From the NCBI RefSeq assembly GCF_017377855.1, contig NZ_JAFREP010000003.1, forward strand, positions 372,001-436,000: a stretch of 64,000 nt of DNA. The letters run 5' to 3'. The position numbers were made by a program, and so were the translations under genes. The stretch comes from Acanthopleuribacter pedis (lineage in GTDB: Bacteria > Acidobacteriota > Holophagae > Acanthopleuribacterales > Acanthopleuribacteraceae). The notes beneath the pieces were generated by a model. The model was given only the letters and a program-made list of their open reading frames with translations. It did not search any database and was not told the origin of the DNA. Shown one piece after another: positions 1 through 9,033 of the stretch. Position 1 is the first letter of the stretch. Every line of letters begins with the position of its first letter.

Positions 1-227
1 ACCGCCATTGTTTTTGGCCGGTTTTTCGGGGGATCGTCGCCGCAAGCAAATTTTTTTCGGGAATTTTCGTCGCTCGTCTGTCTGGTCTACTGAACGCGAC
101 CCCAACGGCCACGTCGCCCCGGCGACACCCCTCCAACTTCCCACCCGGACCGCACCCGTGACGGTTCCCTGGCCGAGGTGTGTCTCGAATTAACGCCACA
201 CCGTGGCGCACGCACAAGGAGTACACC

Positions 228-1457
228 GTGTTTTACAGACCCGTTTTCTTTTTGACGCTTTTGGGGATGGCCTTGACCGTCCACCCCTGGGCCAATGCGC
301 AAAAAACCATCCCGGTTCCGTGGGATGACACGATGGCCGACTACCAACCTCCGTTTGATGCGGTATCCGAGGAGGATGTGGTCGTCATTCACGTCACCCA
401 TTTCAATTTCCTCAGGTTCAACCTCGAAGCCGACATCAACACCGAACAGGTCGTTGCCTACCGCGAGCTCAACGACTTGTGGGGGCAGGTGTTTGGCTTC
501 GATATTGCGAAGCAACTGACAGACCAGCTAAAGCCAAATAGTAACCAGCTTGCGCCTCAAGTGGATCTTTTTTTTAAAGCGATGGCGGAATGGCGCGAAA
601 AGCTTGAGACCCAATCTGAAGTTCTGACTGAACAAAACAAAAAGTACCCAAACATCTTTCTAACGGTGGGGGAGGTGGCCGAGATCGCTAAGGTAGTCGA
701 TAAAATTTCAACAGGTTTAGCGGAAATGGCTAAAGTTAAGCAGGCAGCGTGGAAGCAAACACTTCCTCCTGCTACCAATCAAGAAAGCTTAAGTGCTCAT
801 GTCTTGTTCTTTCTGCAGGCTGAATTGCACAACGATGTGACAGCTCAGATGGAAGAATTCATTCGTTTAGGAACCATGTGTATACGGGGAAAACGAATTC
901 CTGTTCCTAAGGTTCGTGCTGGGAGCCTTGTGAATGTTGTCCTTAAAGGCAAAGCATTGGACAGTTCTGATGAGATTGCGAGGGTGGAATTTAGTTACTT
1001 TGTGAAATCCAAATTCCCACTTATATTCCACGTGGGCTACGCCTACAGCAAATTGGCTGATGTCGAGTTCGATCAATTGCAGACCCTCCTGGCGGATGGA
1101 GGTGAAAATCCCTTCAACGGATCCTCGGAAATCACTCTTTACAACCGAATCAAAGACGAAGAAGCCTCTCAAGAAATGACCGCGTTCCTTAGCTATGAAT
1201 TTCCCCAGGAAGGAAAACCGAATCAGGCTTTTATGCTTGGCGTTGGTACCGACCTCGAAGACGTTGGCTCCAAGATTTACGTGGCCGGCTCCTATCGCTT
1301 CAAGAAACGCTGGGTGGTTAGCATTGGTGGCGTCACCGGTGACGTGGTCCAAGGCGTTGACGAACAAGGCAATGAAACCGGGCCCGACCTCTTTCAGACC
1401 ATTGAAAAAGCAGAAGAGTGGGGTGGCTTCGCCGCCATCTCGCTGACCTTGTTCTGA
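228..1457 (+). CDS. Exported protein of unknown function, beta-rich C-terminus
   Basis: About 409 aa. I start it at the GTG at 228 because AAGGAG lies six bases upstream and the protein then opens with a signal peptide: a hydrophobic stretch (FFLTLLGMALTV) ending in an Ala-x-Ala-type site (WANAQ). A start at 180 would place 16 extra residues ahead of the ribosome site. The middle (roughly residues 80-230) is polar and helical with Lys/Glu-rich stretches. The C-terminal 130 residues alternate hydrophobic and polar residues and contain short strands such as KIYVAGSYRF and WVVSIGGV, like an outer-membrane or periplasmic beta structure. No family is recognised. It stands alone upstream of the DUF4956 operon, separated by about 550 bases. 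Export is well supported; function is unknown. Confidence 0.7.
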   Translation: MFYRPVFFLTLLGMALTVHPWANAQKTIPVPWDDTMADYQPPFDAVSEEDVVVIHVTHFNFLRFNLEADINTEQVVAYRELNDLWGQVFGFDIAKQLTDQLKPNSNQLAPQVDLFFKAMAEWREKLETQSEVLTEQNKKYPNIFLTVGEVAEIAKVVDKISTGLAEMAKVKQAAWKQTLPPATNQESLSAHVLFFLQAELHNDVTAQMEEFIRLGTMCIRGKRIPVPKVRAGSLVNVVLKGKALDSSDEIARVEFSYFVKSKFPLIFHVGYAYSKLADVEFDQLQTLLADGGENPFNGSSEITLYNRIKDEEASQEMTAFLSYEFPQEGKPNQAFMLGVGTDLEDVGSKIYVAGSYRFKKRWVVSIGGVTGDVVQGVDEQGNETGPDLFQTIEKAEEWGGFAAISLTLF

Positions 1458-2005
1458 TGTTTTCGGCGTAGGGTGACAGGGTTTCCCTATGAATCGGGGA
1501 TGACCTGTCACCATGCCGCCTTGTTCAATTGCCGAGTGTACTCGGGGGACGGCGCGGTCGAAGTTTCCGAATAGGGTTTTATTTCTTTCGCGCTGAAACC
1601 TTCCCCCGTTACCCCACCGCCGGGGGGCAATCACGCCCACCCGATGTGAGCCATGTTGGGTTATTGTTGGGAAATGTTGGGCCAATGCTTGTGTTTGTCC
1701 CCTTCTTTGTTCACAATGCAGGTACCTTTGTGAAGGGCACGATCCTGCTCCGAAAGTTTCTGTGAGCGTTTGATGAAGGATGGTGTTTGACCGTGATGGA
1801 TTGCTTGCAATTTTTTTAAGGTAACGCGGAAATACGTGTTTGGGTTGATTTTTACCGAATCGTTCACGCCACGACGCATCAAACCCTGCACCGAAACCGC
1901 GCCGACGCCCACGCTTTCCCATCCGCACCGCGGATGTTTTCCGGGCTTGCCTGCTCCCCCGTCGCGAAGCTTGGCGGTTTGAACCCGCAAAGATTCGGAG
2001 ATCTG
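1458..2005. other. Intergenic region with a long stem-loop
   Basis: No convincing gene. Just downstream of the preceding stop there is a 9-bp perfect inverted repeat, GGTGACAGG at 1472-1480 and CCTGTCACC at 1504-1512. An inner arm (TTTCCC with GGGGAT) extends the structure. There is no T-run after it, so it is not a classic intrinsic terminator. A 78-codon open frame (1529-1765) has neither a ribosome site nor family-like sequence. The final 150 bases should carry the promoter of the DUF4956 operon, but I cannot place it. Confidence 0.5.
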
Positions 2006-2707
2006 ATGGACTTACTCAACCAGTTAAATGAAGGGGCGCTGCAAGACCTCCAGCTCGTCCCCACGATGATCAACCTTGCCCTGGTCCTCGTCCTCGGCCA
2101 AATTCTGGCCTGGCACTACCTCACCTTTTCCCAGGTGCTCTCCAACAAACGCAAGTTCGCACGCCTGTTTGTGTTACTCGCGGCCACCACCATGATGGTG
2201 ATCTCGGTGGTGAAAACCTCGCTGGCCCTCTCACTGGGTCTGGTCGGCGCCCTCTCGATTATCCGCTTCCGTACCCCGATCAAGGAGCCCGAGGATCTTT
2301 CCTACCTCTTCCTCGCGCTGGCCACCGGCATCGGCATCGGTGCCGACCAACGCGCCGCCACGGTGCTGATGTTCGCCGGGATCCTCGGCGTGCTCACCAT
2401 CACCAATTACTTCCGTCGCCGCAAGGATCAGGCACCCCGGGTTTATGCCTCGGTTTCGACCCCGCTTACCACCGCCGACAACGAAACCCTGACCACCGAA
2501 TCGGGGCTCGACGTGTTGCTGGCCAAGGTACGTGAGGCCGCGATCAGCGCCGATTTACGCCGGGTCGACAGCCAAGAAGGCATGCTCAACGTCACCCTGA
2601 TTTTGGACTTGGTGGACGTGACCCAGATCGGCAGCGTGATGGGCCGCATTCAGTCGGTGTTCCCGCAAGCCTCGGTGAGCGTCGTTGAAGGCGCCAGTTT
2701 GGATTAA
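2006..2707 (+). CDS. DUF4956 family inner-membrane protein
   Basis: About 233 aa. The ATG at 2006 has GGAG five bases upstream; an in-frame start at 1934 would add 24 residues with no ribosome site. The first 130 residues hold four likely membrane segments (NLALVLVLGQILAWHYL, FARLFVLLAATTMMVISVV, LGLVGALSIIRF, YLFLALATGIGIGA) around the conserved ALSIIRFRTPIKEPEDL region typical of DUF4956. A soluble C-terminal domain of about 90 residues follows. DUF4956 proteins are commonly encoded beside VTC-domain polyphosphate polymerases and CotH proteins, and that is the arrangement here: the next gene begins five bases after this stop. A membrane channel or scaffold role in polyphosphate or cell-surface modification is inferred from context only. 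Confidence 0.88.
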   Translation: MDLLNQLNEGALQDLQLVPTMINLALVLVLGQILAWHYLTFSQVLSNKRKFARLFVLLAATTMMVISVVKTSLALSLGLVGALSIIRFRTPIKEPEDLSYLFLALATGIGIGADQRAATVLMFAGILGVLTITNYFRRRKDQAPRVYASVSTPLTTADNETLTTESGLDVLLAKVREAAISADLRRVDSQEGMLNVTLILDLVDVTQIGSVMGRIQSVFPQASVSVVEGASLD

Positions 2708-2712
2708 CCCCG

Positions 2713-5520
2713 ATGCAAATCAAAGATGAACTGAACCGTGATCGCTCGCCCTGGGCGGGTCTGTTGCTATGGGTATTGGGCATGGTCGCCGGCGCCGCGC
2801 TGGTGATCCAGGTGCAGCGCATGCACATGCCGGAACCCGCCGACGCGCCCGACGCCGACCAAAAACAGGCCGTTCCCCTAAACCGCCAATTCACCGCGCC
2901 GACCAAAGCCGTCGTTGCGCCGGACAACGGGCTGATCAACCTGCGGCTCACCGTGCCCGAGGCCCAAGCGCGCATCCTGCAAAACGTGCGTGACCGGGCC
3001 ATGGAACGCGGGCTGATTATCCAGGAGCCCAGCGATCAAGTCCCGGTGACCCTGGAACTGGAAGGGAAAACCTACCAGGCCGAATGCCGCATTAAAGGCG
3101 ATCTCACCGATCATGTCGCCGGCAACAAATGGTCGTTCCGGTTGCGTTTGCAAAACGACAAATGGCGTGGCAAGCGGGTGTTTTCGATTCAGAACCCGAT
3201 GACGCGCGGTTACCTGTGGGAATGGTTGGTGCACGAGGCGGCCCGCGACGAGGGTGTGCTGGCGCCCCGTTCGCTGTTTGTGAACCTGGTCGTGAACGGC
3301 AACCCCATGGGCATTTACTTTTTGGAAGAACATTTCGCCAAGGAAATGGTTGAAAGCCAGGGGCGTCGCGAGGGGCCGTTGCTGCTGTTTAACGAGGCTT
3401 CGTTTTGGTCGACCTACCTGCGTTTTCACCGCGGTGCCTTGGGATTCCATCCGCAAATCCCGATTGCCATTGAGCCCGCGACCGGACCCGAAACCGCCGA
3501 GGTTCGTGCCTACGGCGAAAAACGGTTTTTGGCCAACGAGGCGCTGAACCGCACCTTCGCCGGCGGCATTGAAAAAATGCTGCAGATGCAGGACTTGCTG
3601 ATCGCGGCCGAAACCAACGGCGACCGGCTGCAGCGGTTACACGCGTTACAGGCGCTCAAGGGCACCACCATCGAACAGCTGATCGACGTGGATCGCTGGG
3701 GTCGCGCCCATGCCTTGGCCTCGCTCTACGAAATTTGGCACGGCATGGTGTGGCACAACATGCGCATGTACGCCAACCCGGTGAGTGATCGCCTGGAACC
3801 GGTAATGTACGACAACATGGCCCACGCCTTGCGACCCGGCGACAAACCACCCGTGCCGCTGCGCACGAACAACCCGATTGTGCACCAACTCAACCGTTCG
3901 ACTCGCTACCGCGCGGCCGTGTTCCGCGAGTTGGGACGCATGTTGTCGCCGGCTTACCTCGATGCCTTTTTCGCCAAACACGGCGAGGACTTGGCGCGCT
4001 ACGAGGCGGCGCTGCGCGGCGAAGGAATTTTGCCGCCCGGCCATGAGGTGGCCGCGATTAAAAAACGGCTCTACGCCCAACAAATCTATTTGGACGATGT
4101 CATCCACCCCGGTGACGCGGTTAACTTCAGCGCCCACATCGATTACCGCGACGGCGCGGCAACCCCGCTTGACGCCGAAATTCGCGTCGAGGCTTGGGCC
4201 ACTACCCAAGTACCGCTGGTGATCGAGGGTTTTGAATTTTCGAACGGGGTGTTTCTGTCGGCGCGCGCCTGTTTGCCCGCCGATAGCCACACGACCCAAG
4301 TCCATGAAGACGGTTCGGTTGGTTTGGCGCTCAAGCAGCCGGTGGTGTTCCGCTTCCCGGCGGATCGCCGCCTCGCCAACCTCGACAACGTTCGCCAAAT
4401 CAAAGAAGCCGCCCGCGCCACCGGCAAACAGCAGCAGCGCCAGTTGCGCGACCCGATTCAGGTCCGCTACCGCCTGCACTCGCAAAGCGAACCCCGGCGC
4501 GAGGCGCTGGTGCCGCGTTCGGCCGAGGCCGGCTGGTTGGCCCAGGAAGGACGACCCACGCCGCCGAGCCTCAAGCAGGCGTTGGACCAGCATCCCTTCC
4601 TCAACTACCAACCGTTGTCCGACCGTTTGGCGGTGCTACCGGGCACCTGGCAAGTCAAAGGTGACTTGATGGTCCCGCGCGGTTATCCGCTGCACTTCCA
4701 TCCTGGTGTCACCCTCCAGTTCGAGCCCGAGGCGGTTTTTTTCACCGAGTCGGCGCTGTTCATGCGCGGTACGGCCGAGAAACCCATTGTGCTGGAGCCC
4801 CAGGCGGGTGCCAAAGCCTGGCGTGGTTTGTTGGTGCTGGGCAGTCGCAAACGTTCCGAGCTGCAACACGTGGTGGTGCGCAACACGGACAGCTTGGCCC
4901 GCAAGGGTTGGCAGACCACGGGCGGGGTGACCTTCTACCACGCCGACGTCACCATTCGCGACAGCACCATCGAGGGCACCCTCGCGGAGGACGGCACCAA
5001 CCTGTTCGGCTGCGAATTCCTGATGGAACGGGTGACCTTCACCGGTTGCGCCAGCGACAGCATGGACGGTGACTTCGTCAAAGGCGAGATCATCGACTGC
5101 GTGTTCCGCGACGGCCTCGCCGACGGCGCCGACTTCAGCGGCAGCGACGTGCGGGTGGTCAACAGTACCTTCCATGACCTGGGCGACAAAGGCCTGTCCG
5201 TCGGTGAAAACACCCGCTGCCAGGTCGAGAACAGCCGCATGGAACGGGTTGCTATTGGGCTGGCCGCCAAGGATTTGTCGGTGGTGACCATGAAAGATGT
5301 GACCATCGACGGCGCGCGTCACTACGGCGTGGCGCTGTACGTCAAAAAAGCCGAGTACGGACCCAGTCGGGTGACCGCCGAAAAGGTCACCATTCGCGGT
5401 GGAACCGGTTCGGCTTATTTGGTGCAACACGGCAGCAGCCTCACCATGGACGGCCGCAAGGTGAAAACCGAGGCGGTTGATGTGAGCCGCATGTACCGCG
5501 AGCAGATTTTGGGGAACTAA
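2713..5520 (+). CDS. CotH-kinase-family protein with C-terminal beta-helix
   Basis: About 935 aa, membrane-anchored by an N-terminal segment (about residues 17-38, LLLWVLGMVAGAALVIQV), the rest presumably outside the inner membrane. Residues about 75-480 match the CotH fold: an RIKGD strand, the region with FSIQNPMTRGYLWEWLVHEA, then VNGNPMGIYFLEEHF and a VMYDNMAHAL segment. CotH proteins are atypical kinases that phosphorylate proteins in spore coats and secreted complexes; activity here is untested. From about residue 640 on there are repeated short strands with V-x-N/D-S-T-x patterns (VVNSTFHD, VENSRMERV), typical of a right-handed parallel beta-helix. It is the second gene of the DUF4956-CotH-VTC operon, three bases ahead of the VTC gene. 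The CotH plus beta-helix combination suggests a cell-surface role. Confidence 0.85.
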   Translation: MQIKDELNRDRSPWAGLLLWVLGMVAGAALVIQVQRMHMPEPADAPDADQKQAVPLNRQFTAPTKAVVAPDNGLINLRLTVPEAQARILQNVRDRAMERGLIIQEPSDQVPVTLELEGKTYQAECRIKGDLTDHVAGNKWSFRLRLQNDKWRGKRVFSIQNPMTRGYLWEWLVHEAARDEGVLAPRSLFVNLVVNGNPMGIYFLEEHFAKEMVESQGRREGPLLLFNEASFWSTYLRFHRGALGFHPQIPIAIEPATGPETAEVRAYGEKRFLANEALNRTFAGGIEKMLQMQDLLIAAETNGDRLQRLHALQALKGTTIEQLIDVDRWGRAHALASLYEIWHGMVWHNMRMYANPVSDRLEPVMYDNMAHALRPGDKPPVPLRTNNPIVHQLNRSTRYRAAVFRELGRMLSPAYLDAFFAKHGEDLARYEAALRGEGILPPGHEVAAIKKRLYAQQIYLDDVIHPGDAVNFSAHIDYRDGAATPLDAEIRVEAWATTQVPLVIEGFEFSNGVFLSARACLPADSHTTQVHEDGSVGLALKQPVVFRFPADRRLANLDNVRQIKEAARATGKQQQRQLRDPIQVRYRLHSQSEPRREALVPRSAEAGWLAQEGRPTPPSLKQALDQHPFLNYQPLSDRLAVLPGTWQVKGDLMVPRGYPLHFHPGVTLQFEPEAVFFTESALFMRGTAEKPIVLEPQAGAKAWRGLLVLGSRKRSELQHVVVRNTDSLARKGWQTTGGVTFYHADVTIRDSTIEGTLAEDGTNLFGCEFLMERVTFTGCASDSMDGDFVKGEIIDCVFRDGLADGADFSGSDVRVVNSTFHDLGDKGLSVGENTRCQVENSRMERVAIGLAAKDLSVVTMKDVTIDGARHYGVALYVKKAEYGPSRVTAEKVTIRGGTGSAYLVQHGSSLTMDGRKVKTEAVDVSRMYREQILGN

Positions 5521-5522
5521 GT

Positions 5523-6284
5523 ATGTTGTTATGGAACACCGCCGGCGCGACCGCCGATGAAAAGGCGCCCGAAGAAGCCAACCGGAGCGACGACGGCCGC
5601 TTCCGCCACGAGTTCAAATTGGTTTCGCAGGAATTCGCCTACGCCGGTGTGATGGGCATTCTACGGGCCGAGGCGGCTTTGGCCGAACTGCACCCGGCGC
5701 GCCGCGTCCAATCGGTGTACCTCGACACCCCGAACGGGCGTGCGCTGGAAGAGAACTTGGCCGGTATCAGCCACCGCGAGAAGGTACGCTTCCGCTGGTA
5801 CGGAAGCGAAACCACCGGGGTACCCGGCCGTTTGGAGTGCAAGGTGCGCCACAACCTCTACGGCTGGAAACACTTGGTTCAGGTGGAACAACCGTTGGCG
5901 GTGGAAGGGTGTAACCGTTTCCAGTTCGTGCGGCAATTGGAGGCTTTGGTGGAAGCCGATTGGCGGGATCGCCTGCGCGGCTTGCAACCGGCGCAGTGGA
6001 TTCGCTACGAACGCGAATACCTGGGCAGCATCGACGAGCGCCTGCGCGTCACCGTCGACCGCAAATTGGTGGTCAGCGATCAGCGCTTACGGGCGCGTTT
6101 GTGCCCGCGTTTCGCGACGCCGACCGGTCGTTTGTTGATTGTGGAAATCAAGTGCAGCGCCGAAAACTACCGCGCCGCGCAACGCCTGGTCAACCGCCTA
6201 CCGATGCAGGTGGGCAAGTGTTCCAAGTTTGTGCTGGCCTCGTCACCGGCGGAGGGTCCCATGCCCGCGCTGTTGTGGACCTAG
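5523..6284 (+). CDS. VTC-domain polyphosphate polymerase family protein
   Basis: About 253 aa. It has the features of the VTC tunnel domain (the polyphosphate polymerase fold of yeast Vtc4, a CYTH/TTM-type barrel): an early FRHEFKL strand, the basic pair-rich VYLDTPNGRALEENLAG and KVRFRWYG strands, ECKVRH, WIRYEREYLG, RVTVDRKL, and the acidic VEIKCSAENY strand that binds metal in this fold. The final segment (VGKCSKFVLA) is also typical. By family knowledge these enzymes make polyphosphate from nucleotide triphosphate. There is no obvious membrane anchor here; the DUF4956 partner would provide it. The start at 5523 follows the CotH stop by two bases, suggesting translational coupling. Confidence 0.87.
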   Translation: MLLWNTAGATADEKAPEEANRSDDGRFRHEFKLVSQEFAYAGVMGILRAEAALAELHPARRVQSVYLDTPNGRALEENLAGISHREKVRFRWYGSETTGVPGRLECKVRHNLYGWKHLVQVEQPLAVEGCNRFQFVRQLEALVEADWRDRLRGLQPAQWIRYEREYLGSIDERLRVTVDRKLVVSDQRLRARLCPRFATPTGRLLIVEIKCSAENYRAAQRLVNRLPMQVGKCSKFVLASSPAEGPMPALLWT

Positions 6285-6294
6285 GGGGATCTGG

Positions 6295-6834
6295 ATGTTG
6301 CGCATAATGCTGGTGCCCGCGTTGTTGACCGCGGCCGCGGCTTTGTTGCTGTTGGTTCACGGCCGCCAGCAGCCGCCGCAACGGGTGATGAGCGCCGTGG
6401 TCATCGGCAAAGGCGGCGCGGCCGACGCGACCGGCCCGCTCACCCAACGCTACGGCTTAGCGGCCGGTGTGATTGTGGACGAACGCGTGTTCAAAAGTCC
6501 GGGCGACGGCGTGCATTGGCTGCTGCTTGATCCTTACGGCGACGAAACACTGCGCGGCAGCTTGACCGACGGCGACCCGATCCAACACTGGCAGACCGCC
6601 TGCAACCATGCCGATGAAGGTAGCCTGCTGTTGATGTACAGCGGCGGCCCGGCCAGGCCGACGCCCGTCGCCGCAATCGCGGGTTGGCTCCCGGAAGAAG
6701 CAGGGGCCTATGCACTGATGGCGCGCAAGGAGGCCGGCGGCTGGATCGCGCTGCAGGAAGACCGCGCCGCCGACCGTCAGGCGGAAATCGCGGCGCGCCC
6801 GCTCGTTTTCAAGAAACCGCAGGCCGCGCCGTGA
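6295..6834 (+). CDS. Small membrane-anchored protein of the VTC operon
   Basis: About 179 aa. The start at the ATG at 6295 follows a GGGGGA ribosome site; the open frame extends upstream to 6139, but that part overlaps the VTC gene out of frame and is Arg/Pro-rich shadow sequence. The protein opens with a hydrophobic anchor (LVPALLTAAAALLLLVHG), then an alpha/beta-like soluble part (VMSAVVIGKGGAAD, VHWLLLDPYGDETLRG, SLLLMYSGG). No family is recognised. It is the last gene of the four-gene DUF4956-CotH-VTC operon, ten bases after the VTC stop, so a role in the same surface or polyphosphate function is likely but unproven. Confidence 0.72.
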   Translation: MLRIMLVPALLTAAAALLLLVHGRQQPPQRVMSAVVIGKGGAADATGPLTQRYGLAAGVIVDERVFKSPGDGVHWLLLDPYGDETLRGSLTDGDPIQHWQTACNHADEGSLLLMYSGGPARPTPVAAIAGWLPEEAGAYALMARKEAGGWIALQEDRAADRQAEIAARPLVFKKPQAAP

Positions 6835-6972
6835 TACGCCGGCTTTAACGCCATTGGTATGCTTGCGCCAACCCGCTGTTGGCCGAGGCGCCGTCTTCTC
6901 GGGTTGAGCCGATGATCAGGTGTGGGCGCCAAGGCGTTTCGCGAGGCAAAACTTCCCCGGCCCGTGGTGGGT

Positions 6973-8379
6973 TTACAGAATCGAACTTAGGTCTTGGGGC
7001 AGGGGACCGAGCGCCAATGACCAGCTATCGGAGAATAGGTCGGTACCCACTTTGTGTTGGGCCAGCCAGTGTTTGGTGAAGCGGAAATGGTAGTCGGCGG
7101 CGATTTGGAACAAGTACAAATCGCTCGCATAGTTGACGTAATAGCTGCCGTAGCGGGTTCCCATCATAGTGTCGTAGCCGATTTGGCCCTCCAGCACTGC
7201 TTTTGGATCGGGTTCCACAAAAGTATCGATCAGATCGATGGGTGCCTCGAAACCTATTTTTTTCATTTCCGCTTGCCACAGCTTGGCGGAGAACACGCGC
7301 GGGCTGTTGGCGGCAACCGCGATGTCGCAAGGCGTTTCCATCGCGGTTTGCGCCGCCGCCAGCTTGGCCTGTTCGGCGTCGGGCTGGAATCGGCCGCCCG
7401 CGCATTGCGCAAACAGGCTGCACAGCTCCAGAAAGGCGAACTTGTATTCCAAGGGGTTTTCGCGGACCAGCGGTTCCTGATCTTTGGCGCGCCAGCAGGG
7501 TTTGTAGCGGTATTTGATGAAGCTGAAATCGGGCAGGTGCCCCAGCCAGCCGTGACCCACGTAAGAGACCAGGTTGGGCACCGCCGCCAGGTTCTCATTA
7601 TCGCGTTGGTTCTTGACTGAGAGGTGGACGTTGGTCCAGTCGCCCACGTCTCGGTAGTCGATGGTCTGCCAGAACTGGTTGCCCCATTCGGCGGAGTTGA
7701 CGTCCCAATAGGTGTTGGCCACGTTGTTGGCTGCTCCCCAGTCCTGGTGGGCCCAGGTATCCGCAATCACGTGGGCGCGCGCACCGAGCAGCAGCAATCC
7801 GAACCGTTTGAGGATGTCGTCCTTGTTTTGCTCCGCCAGCAGTTGCTTACCGCCCGCGGCCAGGTTGATGATGGCTTCCAAGCGGCTCGGATCGTTGAGC
7901 AAGGTAATCGTGTCTTTTATCATGAGCCGGGAAAGGGGACTTTGCGGTCGGTTGAGCAGCGGGGCGATGCCGGCGTCGATGCCCATGTTGGGGTTGAGAT
8001 CCACCTCGCGAAGCTGATGGCCGGGCAGTTGCCCGGCAATTTCGGCGCCGTGGACGTCCTCGGCACTTGGCGTACCCGCGGGCGCCGCGTAATTGCCGGG
8101 TACAAAATGGTAGGAGGCCCAGAGGCCGCCGCTCCCGCCGGCACCCGTGCTAAGCGTGCCTTGGAAGGTGTAGCGTGGGTAGTCGACTTTGGTAACCACA
8201 TCCCAATCGCCGGCGGGTTTGGCGGTATCGCGTACCATGTGCCAGTAACCGGCGTAAAGCTCGTTGCTTAGAAAGTCGATGAAATTGGATGCCTTGGCGA
8301 TCCGGGTCGCATCCTCGCGGTTGAATTTGCCCATGCGGGCCGCGTAATAGGTTCCGTAGTAATGAAAATCCTGATCCAT
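6973..8379 (-). CDS. DUF6765-like protein (S1/P1-nuclease/phospholipase C-type fold suspected)
   Basis: About 468 aa, no signal peptide. The start at 8379 has AAGGAG five bases upstream; an in-frame ATG at 8394 lies upstream of that ribosome site and is rejected. Opening residues DFHYYGTYYAARMGKF, followed by ATRIAKASNFIDF, resemble the family in which a His-rich N-terminus precedes an all-helical domain. The middle contains LLLGARAHVIADTWAHQDWG, whose spaced His and Asp residues look like the metal-binding helices of the zinc-dependent phospholipase C / S1-P1 nuclease fold. Family assignment is from memory of motif layout and is moderate. The gene is monocistronic, facing the glycogen cluster's lipoprotein across a spacer carrying a palindromic mobile element. 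Confidence 0.62.
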   Translation of the reverse strand: MDQDFHYYGTYYAARMGKFNREDATRIAKASNFIDFLSNELYAGYWHMVRDTAKPAGDWDVVTKVDYPRYTFQGTLSTGAGGSGGLWASYHFVPGNYAAPAGTPSAEDVHGAEIAGQLPGHQLREVDLNPNMGIDAGIAPLLNRPQSPLSRLMIKDTITLLNDPSRLEAIINLAAGGKQLLAEQNKDDILKRFGLLLLGARAHVIADTWAHQDWGAANNVANTYWDVNSAEWGNQFWQTIDYRDVGDWTNVHLSVKNQRDNENLAAVPNLVSYVGHGWLGHLPDFSFIKYRYKPCWRAKDQEPLVRENPLEYKFAFLELCSLFAQCAGGRFQPDAEQAKLAAAQTAMETPCDIAVAANSPRVFSAKLWQAEMKKIGFEAPIDLIDTFVEPDPKAVLEGQIGYDTMMGTRYGSYYVNYASDLYLFQIAADYHFRFTKHWLAQHKVGTDLFSDSWSLALGPLPQDLSSIL

Positions 8380-9033
8380 GGGGTCTCCTTCCAAAAGGTA
8401 AAACCGTCAAACCTGTTCTTCTTTGGTCAGAACGTTTGAATAAGGCATGAAACAGCGGGTGTACGGACCCTTTCTCTTGCGCAGCGTGGGGAAGGACCGT
8501 GGCAATTCAGAGAAACCGGTGCCCGTGTGGGGCACACACTGTTTAATCTGCGATGGTTATGTGTGGGTTGGTGAAATAACGATAGGTCTAAAGGAAGTGT
8601 TCGTCAATATAAGTTCATAGAAAATAAAAACCATATTAATTGGAGTTGCAGGTTGGTAGGGTAATTGGTGTGTATTATAAAAATCCTGGTCCGGTCGTCA
8701 TCGATATTCCGATCTAAGTGGGGAGATAAGCGCGAGAGGATTTTGTTAAAGATCTGGAGCAAAACGGCTTGGAAAAGCGGACCGGGGTCGCGCACGACCT
8801 GCACTCGCTGGGTGCAGTGAGCATGCTCACTGCCCGTTGCAGGCCGGAGGTTTTTCCAAAACCACCGTGATTTATCACGCTTCTTAGGTCCGAGGGGAGC
8901 AATGGGTGTTTTCTTGTGCCTCGGTGTTGTATCCGCTAGGTTCTAACCGGGTTGTTTTTCCTAAACCCTCTGGTTTAATTATGCCGAGCTTTGCGGTATG
9001 GTGAACGCCTATCACGATGGAAGGGATGGCTTT
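8380..9033. other. Spacer carrying palindromic element copy A
   Basis: The 5'-to-5' spacer between the DUF6765-like gene and the lipoprotein gene. Apart from the mobile palindromic element at 8713-8888 with its 5-bp target duplications, I see no gene. The stretch 8560-8700 is AT-rich and may hold promoters for either neighbour, but no clear box pair stands out. Confidence 0.5.
8713..8888 (+). mobile_element. Palindromic MITE-like element, copy A
   Basis: A 176-bp element flanked by perfect 5-bp duplications TCCGA (8708-8712 and 8889-8893). Its ends are imperfect inverted repeats of about 36-40 bp: the left end begins TCTAAG and continues GATAAGCGCGAGAGGATTTT; the right end reads as the complement, finishing CGCTTCTTAGG. 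The centre contains GATCTGGAGC...GGCTTGG and a GC-rich hairpin. Copies B, C and D in this window share ends and core. There is no coding capacity, so mobilisation would be in trans. This copy is more diverged at its left end than B and C. Confidence 0.85.

Noticed and set aside
1529..1765. 78-codon frame between the exported protein and DUF4956
   Set aside because: No ribosome site and no family-like sequence; probably chance.
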